This document shows, piece after piece, positions 25,719-32,597 of a DNA stretch of 40,024 bases (positions are counted from its first letter, which is position 1; every line of letters begins with the position of its first letter). The DNA lies in contig CAYLPU010000045.1 in the NCBI GenBank assembly GCA_964385635.1, positions 1 through 40,024 on the forward strand, given 5' to 3'. The stretch comes from CAYLPU01 sp964385635. Its GTDB lineage: Bacteria; Chloroflexota; Anaerolineae; B4-G1. The position numbers and the translations under genes are program-made. The notes below the pieces were generated by a model. That model worked only from the letters and a program-made list of their open reading frames with translations, searched no databases and was not told the DNA's origin.

Positions 25719-25761
25719 GGGAAAATGTGACTATTCGGGCTGATGGGCGAACGACGTTGGC

Positions 25762-25827
25762 ATGTCATACTTTCCCTACAAAAAAATGTCACACTTTCCC
25801 TACAACAAATGTCATACTTTCCCTACA
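25762..25827 (+). repeat. Three 19-bp direct repeats
   Basis: Copies of ATGTCAYACTTTCCCTACA start at 25762, 25786 and 25809, with 4-5 bases between them. Periods of 24 and 23 bases are near two helical turns. Repeated motifs beginning TGT and ending ACA at this spacing recall multi-site transposase-binding ends of IS21-type elements, but no transposase gene is present in the window. They could equally be operators for a regulator. Confidence 0.75.
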
Positions 25828-25854
25828 GACAAACCACACAATCTGTGGTAGAAT
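25826..25854 (+). promoter_or_regulatory. Candidate promoter in the repeat-rich junction
   Basis: CAGACA (25826-25831), 17 bases, then TAGAAT (25849-25854). The -35 touches the third 19-bp repeat, so a protein bound there would affect it. The spacer holds a small CCACA/TGTGG inverted repeat. Nothing firm is encoded downstream apart from a 17-codon frame. Confidence 0.4.
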
Positions 25855-25942
25855 AGTACCCGTACAGACGGGAATACGAGCCACGCATCGAGACGGGTTC
25901 CTCCCAGGATGCGCTCTTGCGAAAGGAGGGCTAAGTAAAGGA

Positions 25943-25996
25943 ATGAAAGGCCGCTGTCCCTGTAAGCGTAAAGGGTGGCGGCTTGCTGTTTGTTAG
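25943..25996 (+). CDS. Possible 17-residue cysteine-rich peptide
   Basis: ATG 25943 to TAG 25994-25996 encodes MKGRCPCKRKGWRLAVC, with three cysteines and six basic residues. An AGGAGGG run lies 12 bases or so upstream, and a candidate promoter lies about 90 bases upstream. A frame this short can arise by chance, so it may instead be part of an untranslated leader. No known family is recognised. Confidence 0.2.
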   Translation: MKGRCPCKRKGWRLAVC

Positions 25997-26018
25997 CAGG
26001 GGGACCACAACGGAACTC
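25990..26018 (+). repeat. Leader-type direct repeat, copy 1
   Basis: Twenty-nine bases with the core GGACCACAACGGAACTC match 26654-26681 at about 80 percent. The second copy directly precedes a response-regulator start, so this copy may be the leader of a related, lost or displaced gene. Confidence 0.55.
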
Positions 26019-26035
26019 AGGTTCCGGAAAGAACC

Positions 26036-26091
26036 AGCCCTGCGTGGCCGGCACCACCAGGGCTGGGGGCACCGGGTGGCGGAGCACCCCG
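26036..26091 (+). repeat. Dispersed two-hairpin repeat, copy 2
   Basis: This matches 141-196 at 52 of 56 bases. CCAGCCCTG (26034-26042) pairs perfectly with CAGGGCTGG (26058-26066) around an inner GTGG/CCAC stem, with one bulged C. GGGTG (26074-26078) pairs with CACCC (26085-26089). A third short hairpin, GGAAC/GTTCC, lies just upstream at about 26012-26025. Confidence 0.7.
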
Positions 26092-26386
26092 TGCAGCCTC
26101 ATTATACCACAATCTGCAGACGCTGTCACCTCTTCACCGAGGGCGGGCTCTAACATCCAATGCACGTGCTTGAGTCTTGGATCGTGGTCAATTGGGCTCA
26201 CGGGGAGATGTTTGCCCGTGGGCCTGATTTGGTTTCATCGCTCTCCCTGTGTCACCCTACGTTTGCCCCTACGGCCTCCCACGATGGCTTTTTGGGATTT
26301 CGCGGGGTGCTCTAAGCGGGTGTGACACCCGCGTTCCACATCCAGGAGCAACGCGGCGTCTCAGTCCCACCGACGGGGGTGACACG

Positions 26387-26602
26387 CCATGCGCGTCAAC
26401 CTGAGGTAAGCAATCTGTGCAAATCGCCAGGTGTGCTCGCCAGCCAGCCCCGCCGGGGCATAAAGTGCCCCGGCTACGGAGCCACCACCCCGTGAACGGG
26501 GTTCCTGAGCCCGATTTATCGGGCGGAAGCTCCGTAGCCCGGCGACTTCATCGCCGGGCGGCCTTGGCAAGCACAACATAACCCTTAAGTTGACGCGCAT
26601 GG
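26387..26602. repeat. Nested palindromic BIME/REP-like element
   Basis: The outer arms CCATGCGCGTCAAC (26387-26400) and GTTGACGCGCATGG (26589-26602) are perfect 14-base complements. Inside are four perfect hairpins: 26452-26474 (GCCGGGGCA stem), 26487-26502 (ACCCCGT stem), 26509-26524 (GCCCGAT stem) and 26537-26559 (GCCCGGCGA stem). GGCTACGGAGC (26472-26482) also pairs with GCTCCGTAGCC (26529-26539), enclosing the middle two. The outer hairpins each carry a GTAG head, on opposite strands, as in paired REP sequences. The bases from 26092 to 26386 hold no gene, only a short palindrome at 26316-26332. GGGGTG/CACCCC at 26601-26615 adds one more stem. Confidence 0.8.
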
Positions 26603-26653
26603 GGTGACACACCCCCTTTGAACACATCTAACCAGCGAAATCCGGAAGACCCC

Positions 26654-26681
26654 TTGTCAACAGCGGACCGCAACGGAACTC
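26654..26681 (+). repeat. Leader-type direct repeat, copy 2
   Basis: The core GGACCGCAACGGAACTC repeats 26002-26018. It ends 21 bases before the truncated response-regulator ATG and just ahead of its GAGGAG ribosome site. Confidence 0.55.
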
Positions 26682-26702
26682 TGACCAGAGGAGCAAACAC
26701 GT

Positions 26703-26768
26703 ATGGCAGAAGATAACAAGACGGTGGTCTGTATCGAGGATGAACCCGACATGATTGCCTTCTGGTAG
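26703..26768 (+). pseudogene. Truncated response-regulator receiver domain (first 21 codons)
   Basis: ATG 26703 follows GAGGAG by ten bases and encodes MAEDNKTVVCIEDEPDMIAFW before TAG at 26766-26768. KTVVCIEDEP is the first beta strand and acidic metal pocket of a CheY-like receiver domain. The phosphate-accepting aspartate and everything after it are gone. A 15-base perfect palindrome starts 15 bases after the stop, where the rest of the gene should be. The good start signals suggest it was once a working gene, cut by a rearrangement. Confidence 0.72.
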
Positions 26769-26783
26769 CCTAGTACAGCCTCA

Positions 26784-26817
26784 AGACCTGACAGGTTTCG
26801 GAAAACCTGTCAGGTCT
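26784..26817. terminator. Perfect 15-bp palindrome, possible bidirectional terminator
   Basis: AGACCTGACAGGTTT (26784-26798) and AAACCTGTCAGGTCT (26803-26817) pair without mismatch around CGGA. It lies where the minus-strand queuosine-salvage gene ends and the plus-strand remnant ends. No T run follows on either strand, so it may be a dispersed repeat rather than a terminator. Confidence 0.45.
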
Positions 26818-26841
26818 GGCCGGTTTCGTGGGTCGCCAGCC

Positions 26842-27813
26842 TCAATAATAAACAGTGCGCGTGCGGTGGTAGGGCCGCACGTCCGGCCCCTGAACCCGCC
26901 CCTCCCGCCACAGCCAATGGTCAATGTGCAAACCGGTGACCCACGGCAAGCGGGAGACCAACGCCTGCCGCATCAATTCACCGGCCCAGACCGTGGCAGC
27001 GCGGATCTCGACCTCCTCGCGGCTGCCAGCCACCAGTGGTTCGCGCCGGCCAACCCGGTCCGCCAGGTGTTGTGTGTAGTGCAGGATGGACAGGCGGCGC
27101 AATACCTGGGGCAGTTTATAATCCGCGAAGACGGTCAACTGCTCTGTATGACACAGGTCACCCGGCCCACGCCCGTCAAACGCCTCGTACAACATCGCCA
27201 CCGCCAATTGCGCCCGCTTGAAGAAAGCCACCAGGTGACCATCCAGCCTGGCGATGTCGTTAAACGAGGGGAAACGGGTCACCAACAGCCGCACCAGCGC
27301 GATCCCGTCGTTTCCTGCGGCGCGGATCAGACCGCCGAAGTCACCACCAAACTGGGCCACGAGCACGCGGCCCACCTGGTGCCAGATGGCCAGCCGCTCC
27401 TGGAACATCGGAATCGCGACGTTGCCGCGCAGGATGTGGCGGGCATCAGATTCAGGAATGCTCGCCAGGGTTGCGCCGTCGAAGATGGGGAACCCCTCGT
27501 CCACGGCGCGGGCCAGCGCGGCCAACATGCCCCACGCGCCGTCGAGCGACCGCCCGTGGAAGTCAACCGTCCATTTCGGCTCGCCCCAGTAGGAGAAGTT
27601 GACGGTGTTGAAGAGCAGAAGTTGGGCTGCGCGGGCCTCCGGCGGGTGCAAGATGAAGACGTCGTCGTCCCAGGCAGGCAGGCACAAGGTCTCAGGAGCC
27701 ACGTGCGCGCATACCTCTTGCAGTTGCGCCTCGTCAATGGCGACGTAGCGCAGATGTGGGATGACGGGAGCGATACTGTCCAGGATCATCGGGCTATCGG
27801 AACGACTTTTCAT
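26842..27813 (-). CDS. Queuosine 5'-phosphate N-glycosylase/hydrolase (queuine salvage, DUF2419)
   Basis: A 323-residue cytosolic protein of the DUF2419 family (Qng1), which frees queuine base from queuosine 5'-phosphate so that the tRNA modification can be reused. LLLFNTVNFSYWGEPKW (about 65-81), RSLDGAWGMLAAL and VAMLYEAFDGRGPGD match the family fold, related to HhH DNA glycosylases. AADYKLPQ-like FADYKLPQVLRRL and the C-terminal DHWLWREGR with YHRTRTVYY also fit. The start is ATG 27813 with GGAGGAG upstream. The open frame from 27894 overlaps the preceding gene and is unlikely. It is five bases downstream of an unknown gene and probably in its operon. Confidence 0.86.
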   Translation of the reverse strand: MKSRSDSPMILDSIAPVIPHLRYVAIDEAQLQEVCAHVAPETLCLPAWDDDVFILHPPEARAAQLLLFNTVNFSYWGEPKWTVDFHGRSLDGAWGMLAALARAVDEGFPIFDGATLASIPESDARHILRGNVAIPMFQERLAIWHQVGRVLVAQFGGDFGGLIRAAGNDGIALVRLLVTRFPSFNDIARLDGHLVAFFKRAQLAVAMLYEAFDGRGPGDLCHTEQLTVFADYKLPQVLRRLSILHYTQHLADRVGRREPLVAGSREEVEIRAATVWAGELMRQALVSRLPWVTGLHIDHWLWREGRVQGPDVRPYHRTRTVYY

Positions 27814-27818
27814 GTCCA

Positions 27819-28457
27819 CTACTCCTCCGCGAGCAATCGCAGGGCATAAGTCACGCGACGGGGCCGCTTGGTCAGCAACTCCCCGGCCTCCCACGCCCGG
27901 GCCAGCGCGCTCAGGCGAGAGCGGGAGATTTTGTCGCGGAAGGCCTGGTGCAGCGCCCTGAGGTTGAAGTATCCCTCCAGTTCATCCATCGCATACCGCA
28001 CCAGCCTCCGCTCGAGCGGGCTGAGGGCGGGGAAGGAGGCCGGTGGGCTGATCTGGGGGGAGATGGCGATGGCATGTAGCATGCCCAGCCAGTGCACCGT
28101 GTCCTCGATCAGACGCCCCATCTGGAAGTAGAGCCGGTTCGACCACTCCGCCACCCCCTGCAGGTCGTGGATGAAGGGAGGCGAACTGGCGGAGGTGGCG
28201 TAGGCCGCGAAGGGAAAATCGGCTGTGCTGAAGATTCCCCCCCGGGGGGTGCTCGCCTGGGCGAGGAGCACATCCCAGCGCTCCTCGGTCACGGTGTAAT
28301 TGAGGCGGGCGGTGACCAGGATACCGGCCGGAAGTCGCCAGTACCAGGCCGCGCCCACCCGCCCCTCGTAGCCGGGCGTCTGTTTCCCGACCTCGTCGAG
28401 AAGCCTGCCGGCCAGGCGCAGCGCGTCGAAAGAGGGGTAGGACAGTGATGTGATCAT
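27819..28457 (-). CDS. Conserved-looking protein of unknown function with a possible winged helix
   Basis: A 212-residue protein that I cannot assign. The N-terminal half is rich in aromatic residues (AAWYWRLPAGILVTARLNYT). The C-terminal third, from LSPLERRLVRYAMDEL through RVTYALRLLAEE, could form a small winged-helix fold of the kind used for DNA or protein binding. No membrane segment or signal is seen. The stop lies five bases upstream of the queuosine-salvage start, and its own start, ATG 28457, lies ten bases after the nucleotidyltransferase stop, so it is likely co-transcribed with both. The ribosome site is weak. Confidence 0.7.
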   Translation of the reverse strand: MITSLSYPSFDALRLAGRLLDEVGKQTPGYEGRVGAAWYWRLPAGILVTARLNYTVTEERWDVLLAQASTPRGGIFSTADFPFAAYATSASSPPFIHDLQGVAEWSNRLYFQMGRLIEDTVHWLGMLHAIAISPQISPPASFPALSPLERRLVRYAMDELEGYFNLRALHQAFRDKISRSRLSALARAWEAGELLTKRPRRVTYALRLLAEE

Positions 28458-28467
28458 CTTGCAATCG

Positions 28468-28923
28468 TCAGTCCCTCTTCGACGAGCGGCCTAATTCTAA
28501 TAACCGCACGTCTTCTAAATCAATCTCGCGACCAGCAGCACGTTTTGAGGCAATCAGGTCATCCCGTGAGACGACGTAGAACATCTGACCCTGATATTCC
28601 ATCGTCTCTCGATTCCGCCAGGCGCGTTCAAAGCGCAGTCCTGGTGTGACAGTTTGCACATCAATCCGAACACGATCTTTGAAGATCGTGATCTCGTGCG
28701 CAAGCAGTTCATCTGCTGAAGTGAGTGATGCCGTGCCCAGATTGGCCTCCAGAAGCGCATCAAGTAACCGTTGCGCGTTGCCCAGAGTAGCCTCGATCAG
28801 AATATCAAGGTCAAATGTGGCACGTGGCACGCCGTGCAACACCGCAGCAATCCCACCAATAACAACGTATCTCACGTTATGCTCTTGAAAGGACGCGAAC
28901 ACGTCCTGAAGTCGGTTGAGCAT
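28468..28923 (-). CDS. MNT/AbiEii-like nucleotidyltransferase
   Basis: A 151-residue minimal nucleotidyltransferase. IGGIAAVLHGVPRATFDLDILIEA shows the GG, HG and DxD parts of the polymerase-beta-like site (about residues 22-45, given here in short form). VRIDVQT supplies the third acidic residue. VVSRDDLIASKRAAGREIDLEDV near the end is typical of the DUF6036/AbiEii branch. Such proteins often act with a small partner as toxin-antitoxin or tRNA-targeting systems. The ATG at 28923 has GGAG seven bases upstream. A longer start at 28947 lacks one. It overlaps the small gene before it by 47 bases, supporting a shared function. Confidence 0.82.
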   Translation of the reverse strand: MLNRLQDVFASFQEHNVRYVVIGGIAAVLHGVPRATFDLDILIEATLGNAQRLLDALLEANLGTASLTSADELLAHEITIFKDRVRIDVQTVTPGLRFERAWRNRETMEYQGQMFYVVSRDDLIASKRAAGREIDLEDVRLLELGRSSKRD

Positions 28924-29080
28924 CCTTTTGCTCCACAATGCTGGCATTGTTGGTCAGTATCAGGTCAGTGAAGAAGCACAGCAGGTCCATTCGATCTGAG
29001 AGTGACAGCGATTGGAACCAACGTGCTTTGGCCTCAGGTGTCTCCTCCTGACGGTCGTGAGAAATTGCTTTGTCCATCAT
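28877..29080 (-). CDS. Small protein paired with the nucleotidyltransferase
   Basis: A 67-residue acidic-to-neutral protein beginning MMDKAISHDRQEETPEAKAR. It continues with a helical WFQSLSLSDRMDLLCFFTDLIL region and ends QPTSGRVRVLSRA. I recall similar small proteins next to AbiEii-like nucleotidyltransferases but have no name for them. The ATG at 29080 follows GGAG by nine bases. The 47-base overlap in a different frame with the next gene suggests tight co-translation. It could be an antitoxin or regulator of the enzyme. Confidence 0.62.
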   Translation of the reverse strand: MMDKAISHDRQEETPEAKARWFQSLSLSDRMDLLCFFTDLILTNNASIVEQKDAQPTSGRVRVLSRA

Positions 29081-29159
29081 CGTCCTAATCTCCAAATATG
29101 ACCACGCCACATCCTCTAACAAAGCTCTTGGGCCAGGAGGCCGCGTTGAGCAGGACTTG

Positions 29160-31994
29160 TCAACTGGATAGCCACTCGGCCGCGGCCTTTGGAAGCAAAG
29201 CCAGCGCCCCCCGGCGCACCGTCGGCTCGGGCAGTGATTCGATGAACAACGGGCCGTACGTCTTGGTCAACAGCCGCTTGTCGAAGACGACCACGATGCC
29301 CCGGTCGGTGCGGGTGCGGATCAGCCGCCCAAAGCCCTGCAGGAAGCGCAGGATCGTCTCCGGCACAGCGTACTCGAAGAAGGGCTCATCGAATGTCTCG
29401 CCCCGGGCGGCGAAGATGGGGTCGCTGGGGACGCTGAAGGGGAGTCTGGCGATGACCAGGCAACTGAGCGGCTCGCCCGGCACGTCCACTCCTTCCCAGA
29501 AACTGCGCGTGCCCAGCAAGACCCTCCGGTCCCCCGTGCGAAAGTTCTCCAGCAGTTGCGCCCGCGAGACGCCTTCCCCCTGCGCCTGGACGGTGATACC
29601 GGCCTGGGCCAACGGTGCTCGGATGGCCCGTAGTGTGGCTCGCAGTTGGCTGTAGGAGGTGAACAGCGCCAGCGCACGCCCTTTCGTCGCCTGAAACAGC
29701 GCCGCCATCCCCTGCTCCACCGCCCGCTGGTAGCCCTGCTGCCCAGGCTCAGGAATGTCGTCCACCAGGTAAACCAGCGTCGAGTTCTTGTAGTCGAACG
29801 GGGAACCGACCGCCAACTCGTCCGCCTCCCAACCGTTCAGCCGTTCGCGCAGGAAGTCGAAGGTACCACCAGTGCGCAGCGTGGCCGAGGTCAGCACCAC
29901 CGACTCCTTCTTGTGAAAGAGATGCTCCTCCACCAGTGGCCCGACGTGCAGGGGCGCGGCGTGCAGGCTCAGACGGTCGCGGCCAGAATCCAGTTCCAGC
30001 CAATAGATGAGGGATGACGAGCGCTGGGTGATCATATGGTGTACCTGGCTTCGGGTTTCCCCCAGACGGCGTGCCGTTCCCACCACCTGCGCCTGCAACT
30101 CGTCCACGTCGGGGATTTCGAAGGCGGCCAGGTCGTCCAGCCCTCCTGCCAGCCGCTCCAGCCCGTCCACGACGGCCGCCAGCGGCGCGTTGGCATCGTC
30201 CCACGCGATCTCGACCCCATCCCAGGCCGGCTGCACGCGCAGCCCCGAGGTGACGCGCAGACGGAAAGTGTACTGGCTGTGCCGGCCCCCCTTCTGCTCC
30301 TCCACGAACTCTTCCAGGCGGTCGAAGAATACGTTCAACTGGCGCGTGGCCCGGTTGGCCGCCAGCCCGACTTTGCCGACGAAGAGTTCCATCTGTTGCA
30401 TGATGTCGCCAGGCAAGCGGCCCTTCTCGCAGCGGCCAAGCACCTCGCGCAGCAACCCGGTCACACGGCCGGTCTGGGCCACCTGCCCGACCTCGCTCAA
30501 CAACCGGCGCATGTGTGCGCGGTCAGCCTCGAAACTGAGCCCGTTGGTGGTGGCCGCCTCCAGGTGGTGGGCCTCGTCCACGATGAGATACTTGTAGTCG
30601 GGCAAGGCACGGTTCTGCACCGCGACGTCGGCAAGGAGCAAGGCGTGGTTGACAATGACGAGGTGGGCGGATTCGGCGCTGCGACGGGCGTGGTAGAAGT
30701 AGCAAGTACCTCTTTGAAAATAGCGGCAGCGCTCCGGCGCGCAGCCCTCGTGGTCAGCCGAGAGTTTCCGCCACAAGGCTCGCTCGACCGGGTTGGGCAG
30801 GAAGATCTCGTCGCCATCGCCGTCCGTCGTCTCGGGCAGCCATACGAGCACCTTCGCCAGCACCCGAGCCTCGTCGGGTGAGTTCGCCCCCCGCTGGCGC
30901 AGCGCCTGCAGGCGGGCCGGGCAGAGGTAGTGCGAGCGGCCCTTGAGCACAGTGGCGCGAAATTCGGACGGCAGGACAAGGGCCAGGTCGGGCAGGTCCT
31001 TGCGATACAGTTGCTCCTGCAGGTTGATCGTGTTGGTGGAAACGACCACCCGCTCGCCGTTCTGCATCGCCCAGCACACGGCGGGGATGAGGTAGGCCAG
31101 CGACTTGCCGACGCCAGTGGGAGCCTCGACCAGCAGGTGTTCGCCCCGGTTGAGCGCCCGGGCCACGCCGCGCAGCATAGTTACCTGTTGGGGACGGTAC
31201 TCGTAGCCAGGAAAGTGCGCCGCAAACGCCCCGCCTTCCTCCAGAAACGCCGCCAGTTGCTCCACATCCAATGGCGTCTGCTCGGCGGCGGGCTGCAGGG
31301 GGCGCGCCCCTTCCGTCGCAGCGAACAGAGGGCCTTTGGGAGCAGCGTCCGGCCTGGGCCTGGTGCGTCGCTCGGGTGGATGGCGGGCCGCCTCCTCCAG
31401 CGCAGCGCGGAAGAAGCGGGCAGCGGGCCACCTGGCCCGTTCGCCGTGGCGCACGATCTCCTTCAGCACCTGGGGCGAGAGGCCTGCCGCGCGGCGGAGA
31501 AGGGCGCGGAAAAGGCGATAGGCAGCCTGGGCGTCGTCCAGCGCCCGGTGCGCATGTTCCTTTTCGATTCCCAGCATCTTCGACAGCGCGTTCAGGCTAT
31601 ACCGCTCGGCATGCGGGATGAGCACGCTGGCCAACTCGAATGTGTCGAGCAGTTCGTTCTCAAGCAGCAGGGAGTGAGGGCGCAAGAATTTCAGATCGAA
31701 CCCGACGCTGTGGCCGACGATGGGACACTGGCCAACGAAACGGGCCAACCGGGGCAACACGCCGTGCAGACCGGGTGCGCCGGCCACATCGTCGTCGCAG
31801 ATGCCGGTCAGTTCGGTGATTTGGAGAGGAATAGGCCGGCCAGGATTGACGAACGTGGAGAAGGTGTCCAGCACTTCATCTTCGCGGAACTTGACCGCTC
31901 CGACCTCAGTGATGGCATCCCGGTCGGCGTCGAGGCCGGTGGTCTCCAGGTCGAGGGCCACATAATCCGGAAATTCTGCAAATCCTGCTCTCAT
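29160..31994 (-). CDS. dinG: DinG-family ATP-dependent helicase with N-terminal 3'-5' exonuclease domain
   Basis: A 944-residue cytosolic repair protein. Residues 10-165 are a DnaQ-like DEDDh exonuclease with D15 and E17 (ALDLETTG), D100 (SVGFD) and H149/D154 (HRALDDAQ). From about 265 comes an XPD/DinG superfamily 2 helicase: YRPQQ, Walker A APTGVGKS (291-298), four cysteines between about 355 and 455 for an iron-sulphur cluster (YLCPARL, EGCAPERC, GTCYF), and IVDEAHHLE. The second half has SATLRTGG, RALALFTSYSQL, SFWEGVDVPG and QGFGRLIRTRTDRG. The exonuclease fusion is the layout known from Gram-positive DinG. Its ATG overlaps the antitoxin stop as ATGA, so translation is coupled. Confidence 0.93.
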   Translation of the reverse strand: MRAGFAEFPDYVALDLETTGLDADRDAITEVGAVKFREDEVLDTFSTFVNPGRPIPLQITELTGICDDDVAGAPGLHGVLPRLARFVGQCPIVGHSVGFDLKFLRPHSLLLENELLDTFELASVLIPHAERYSLNALSKMLGIEKEHAHRALDDAQAAYRLFRALLRRAAGLSPQVLKEIVRHGERARWPAARFFRAALEEAARHPPERRTRPRPDAAPKGPLFAATEGARPLQPAAEQTPLDVEQLAAFLEEGGAFAAHFPGYEYRPQQVTMLRGVARALNRGEHLLVEAPTGVGKSLAYLIPAVCWAMQNGERVVVSTNTINLQEQLYRKDLPDLALVLPSEFRATVLKGRSHYLCPARLQALRQRGANSPDEARVLAKVLVWLPETTDGDGDEIFLPNPVERALWRKLSADHEGCAPERCRYFQRGTCYFYHARRSAESAHLVIVNHALLLADVAVQNRALPDYKYLIVDEAHHLEAATTNGLSFEADRAHMRRLLSEVGQVAQTGRVTGLLREVLGRCEKGRLPGDIMQQMELFVGKVGLAANRATRQLNVFFDRLEEFVEEQKGGRHSQYTFRLRVTSGLRVQPAWDGVEIAWDDANAPLAAVVDGLERLAGGLDDLAAFEIPDVDELQAQVVGTARRLGETRSQVHHMITQRSSSLIYWLELDSGRDRLSLHAAPLHVGPLVEEHLFHKKESVVLTSATLRTGGTFDFLRERLNGWEADELAVGSPFDYKNSTLVYLVDDIPEPGQQGYQRAVEQGMAALFQATKGRALALFTSYSQLRATLRAIRAPLAQAGITVQAQGEGVSRAQLLENFRTGDRRVLLGTRSFWEGVDVPGEPLSCLVIARLPFSVPSDPIFAARGETFDEPFFEYAVPETILRFLQGFGRLIRTRTDRGIVVVFDKRLLTKTYGPLFIESLPEPTVRRGALALLPKAAAEWLSS

Positions 31995-32236
31995 ACGTAC
32001 CTTCCGTCACTCCATTCCTCTCTAATATCATCCCAGGCTAACCAACCGGCTTGTTGAGGGCGTCCGCCAGCCGCTTGTAACTCAGGGAGAACCTGACTGG
32101 CTATTCTGATGTCTGCGACATCTTCTATCCAATTGACAATCGCCTCCCAGGCCTGGATGCTCAGCAGAACCGCAGTACGTCGTCCTTTGTTGTCTACTAC
32201 AAATTGCGCAGATTTCGATATCTCTACAATAGTCAT
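31991..32236 (-). CDS. Phd/YefM-like antitoxin, no toxin nearby
   Basis: An 81-residue protein starting MTIVEISKSAQFVVDNKGRR, then TAVLLSIQAWEAIVNWIEDV, the pattern of the small DNA-binding N-domain of type II antitoxins. An extended tail (WLAWDDIREEW) resembles toxin-wrapping segments. The longer open frame from 32338 runs through a dispersed repeat and is rejected. The ribosome site before ATG 32236 is modest (GGTGG). The expected RelE- or Doc-like toxin is missing: the next gene, overlapping by four bases, is dinG. It may be an orphan regulator of the dinG transcript. Confidence 0.72.
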   Translation of the reverse strand: MTIVEISKSAQFVVDNKGRRTAVLLSIQAWEAIVNWIEDVADIRIASQVLPELQAAGGRPQQAGWLAWDDIREEWSDGRYV

Positions 32237-32286
32237 CGTCACCCACCGTTTCAATTTGATATTGGATTCCGCAGTGCCGCAAAAGT

Positions 32287-32378
32287 CGCCCTGACGGTTG
32301 ACCGTCATTCTGAGCGTAGCGAAGAATCTCCCTATCACGGTGGTGGAGACCCTTCGCTTCGCTCAGGGTGACAGGGCG
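32287..32378. repeat. Dispersed palindromic repeat of the CTGAGCG-AGCGAAG type
   Basis: GTCATTCTGAGCG...AATCTC (32303-32329) and its near complement (32346-32372) match at 22 of 27 bases. Each arm folds by itself as well (ATTCT/AGAAT in the left, ACCCT/AGGGT in the right), with changes that keep pairing. Outer CGCCCTG (32287-32293) and CAGGGCG (32372-32378) extend it. This type of repeat is widespread in bacterial genomes. Confidence 0.8.
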
Positions 32379-32502
32379 GGTTTTGCGCTATTGCTGGCTT
32401 CCACATACAGTAGCGCAAAAGTTGCTCAACGCCGGATCCGTCACGCTATTCTGAGCTCTATGTCCAACGCGCCGATGTTGCCATAAGCACTGGCCCGCCC
32501 CC

Positions 32503-32538
32503 ATTATACTCCAACGGTATCCTTGCACAAGTGCAAGG
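32503..32538 (-). promoter_or_regulatory. Candidate minus-strand promoter with adjacent palindrome
   Basis: On the minus strand TATAAT (32508-32503) lies 16 bases after TTGTGC (32530-32525). The -35 lies inside the palindrome CCTTGCAC/GTGCAAGG (32521-32538), a possible operator. It would drive the antitoxin-dinG pair over a leader of about 260 bases that includes the dispersed repeat. Apart from that the region 32379-32597 shows no gene. Confidence 0.4.
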
Positions 32539-32597
32539 GATAACGATCGCGGTGGTCTCCTTCCCCGCCTATTTCTGTCCCCAGCGCGATGCACTCG

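Noticed and set aside
25762..25827. Possible CRISPR array
   Set aside because: Only three 19-base units with 4-5 bases between them. There is no room for spacers and no cas gene in the window.
25943..26091. Known riboswitch (c-di-GMP, glycine or ZTP type) in the repeat-rich junction
   Set aside because: Several hairpins are present but the conserved core bases of these classes were not found.
26755..27849. Long plus-strand frame of 364 codons opposite the queuosine-salvage gene
   Set aside because: Its protein is proline/arginine-rich with no fold signature, and the minus strand carries clear DUF2419 motifs.
30930..32057. Plus-strand frame of 375 codons opposite dinG
   Set aside because: Antisense shadow of a GC-rich gene with intact exonuclease and helicase motifs on the minus strand.
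32237..32338. Longer start for the antitoxin gene
   Set aside because: The added codons are read from a dispersed palindromic repeat.
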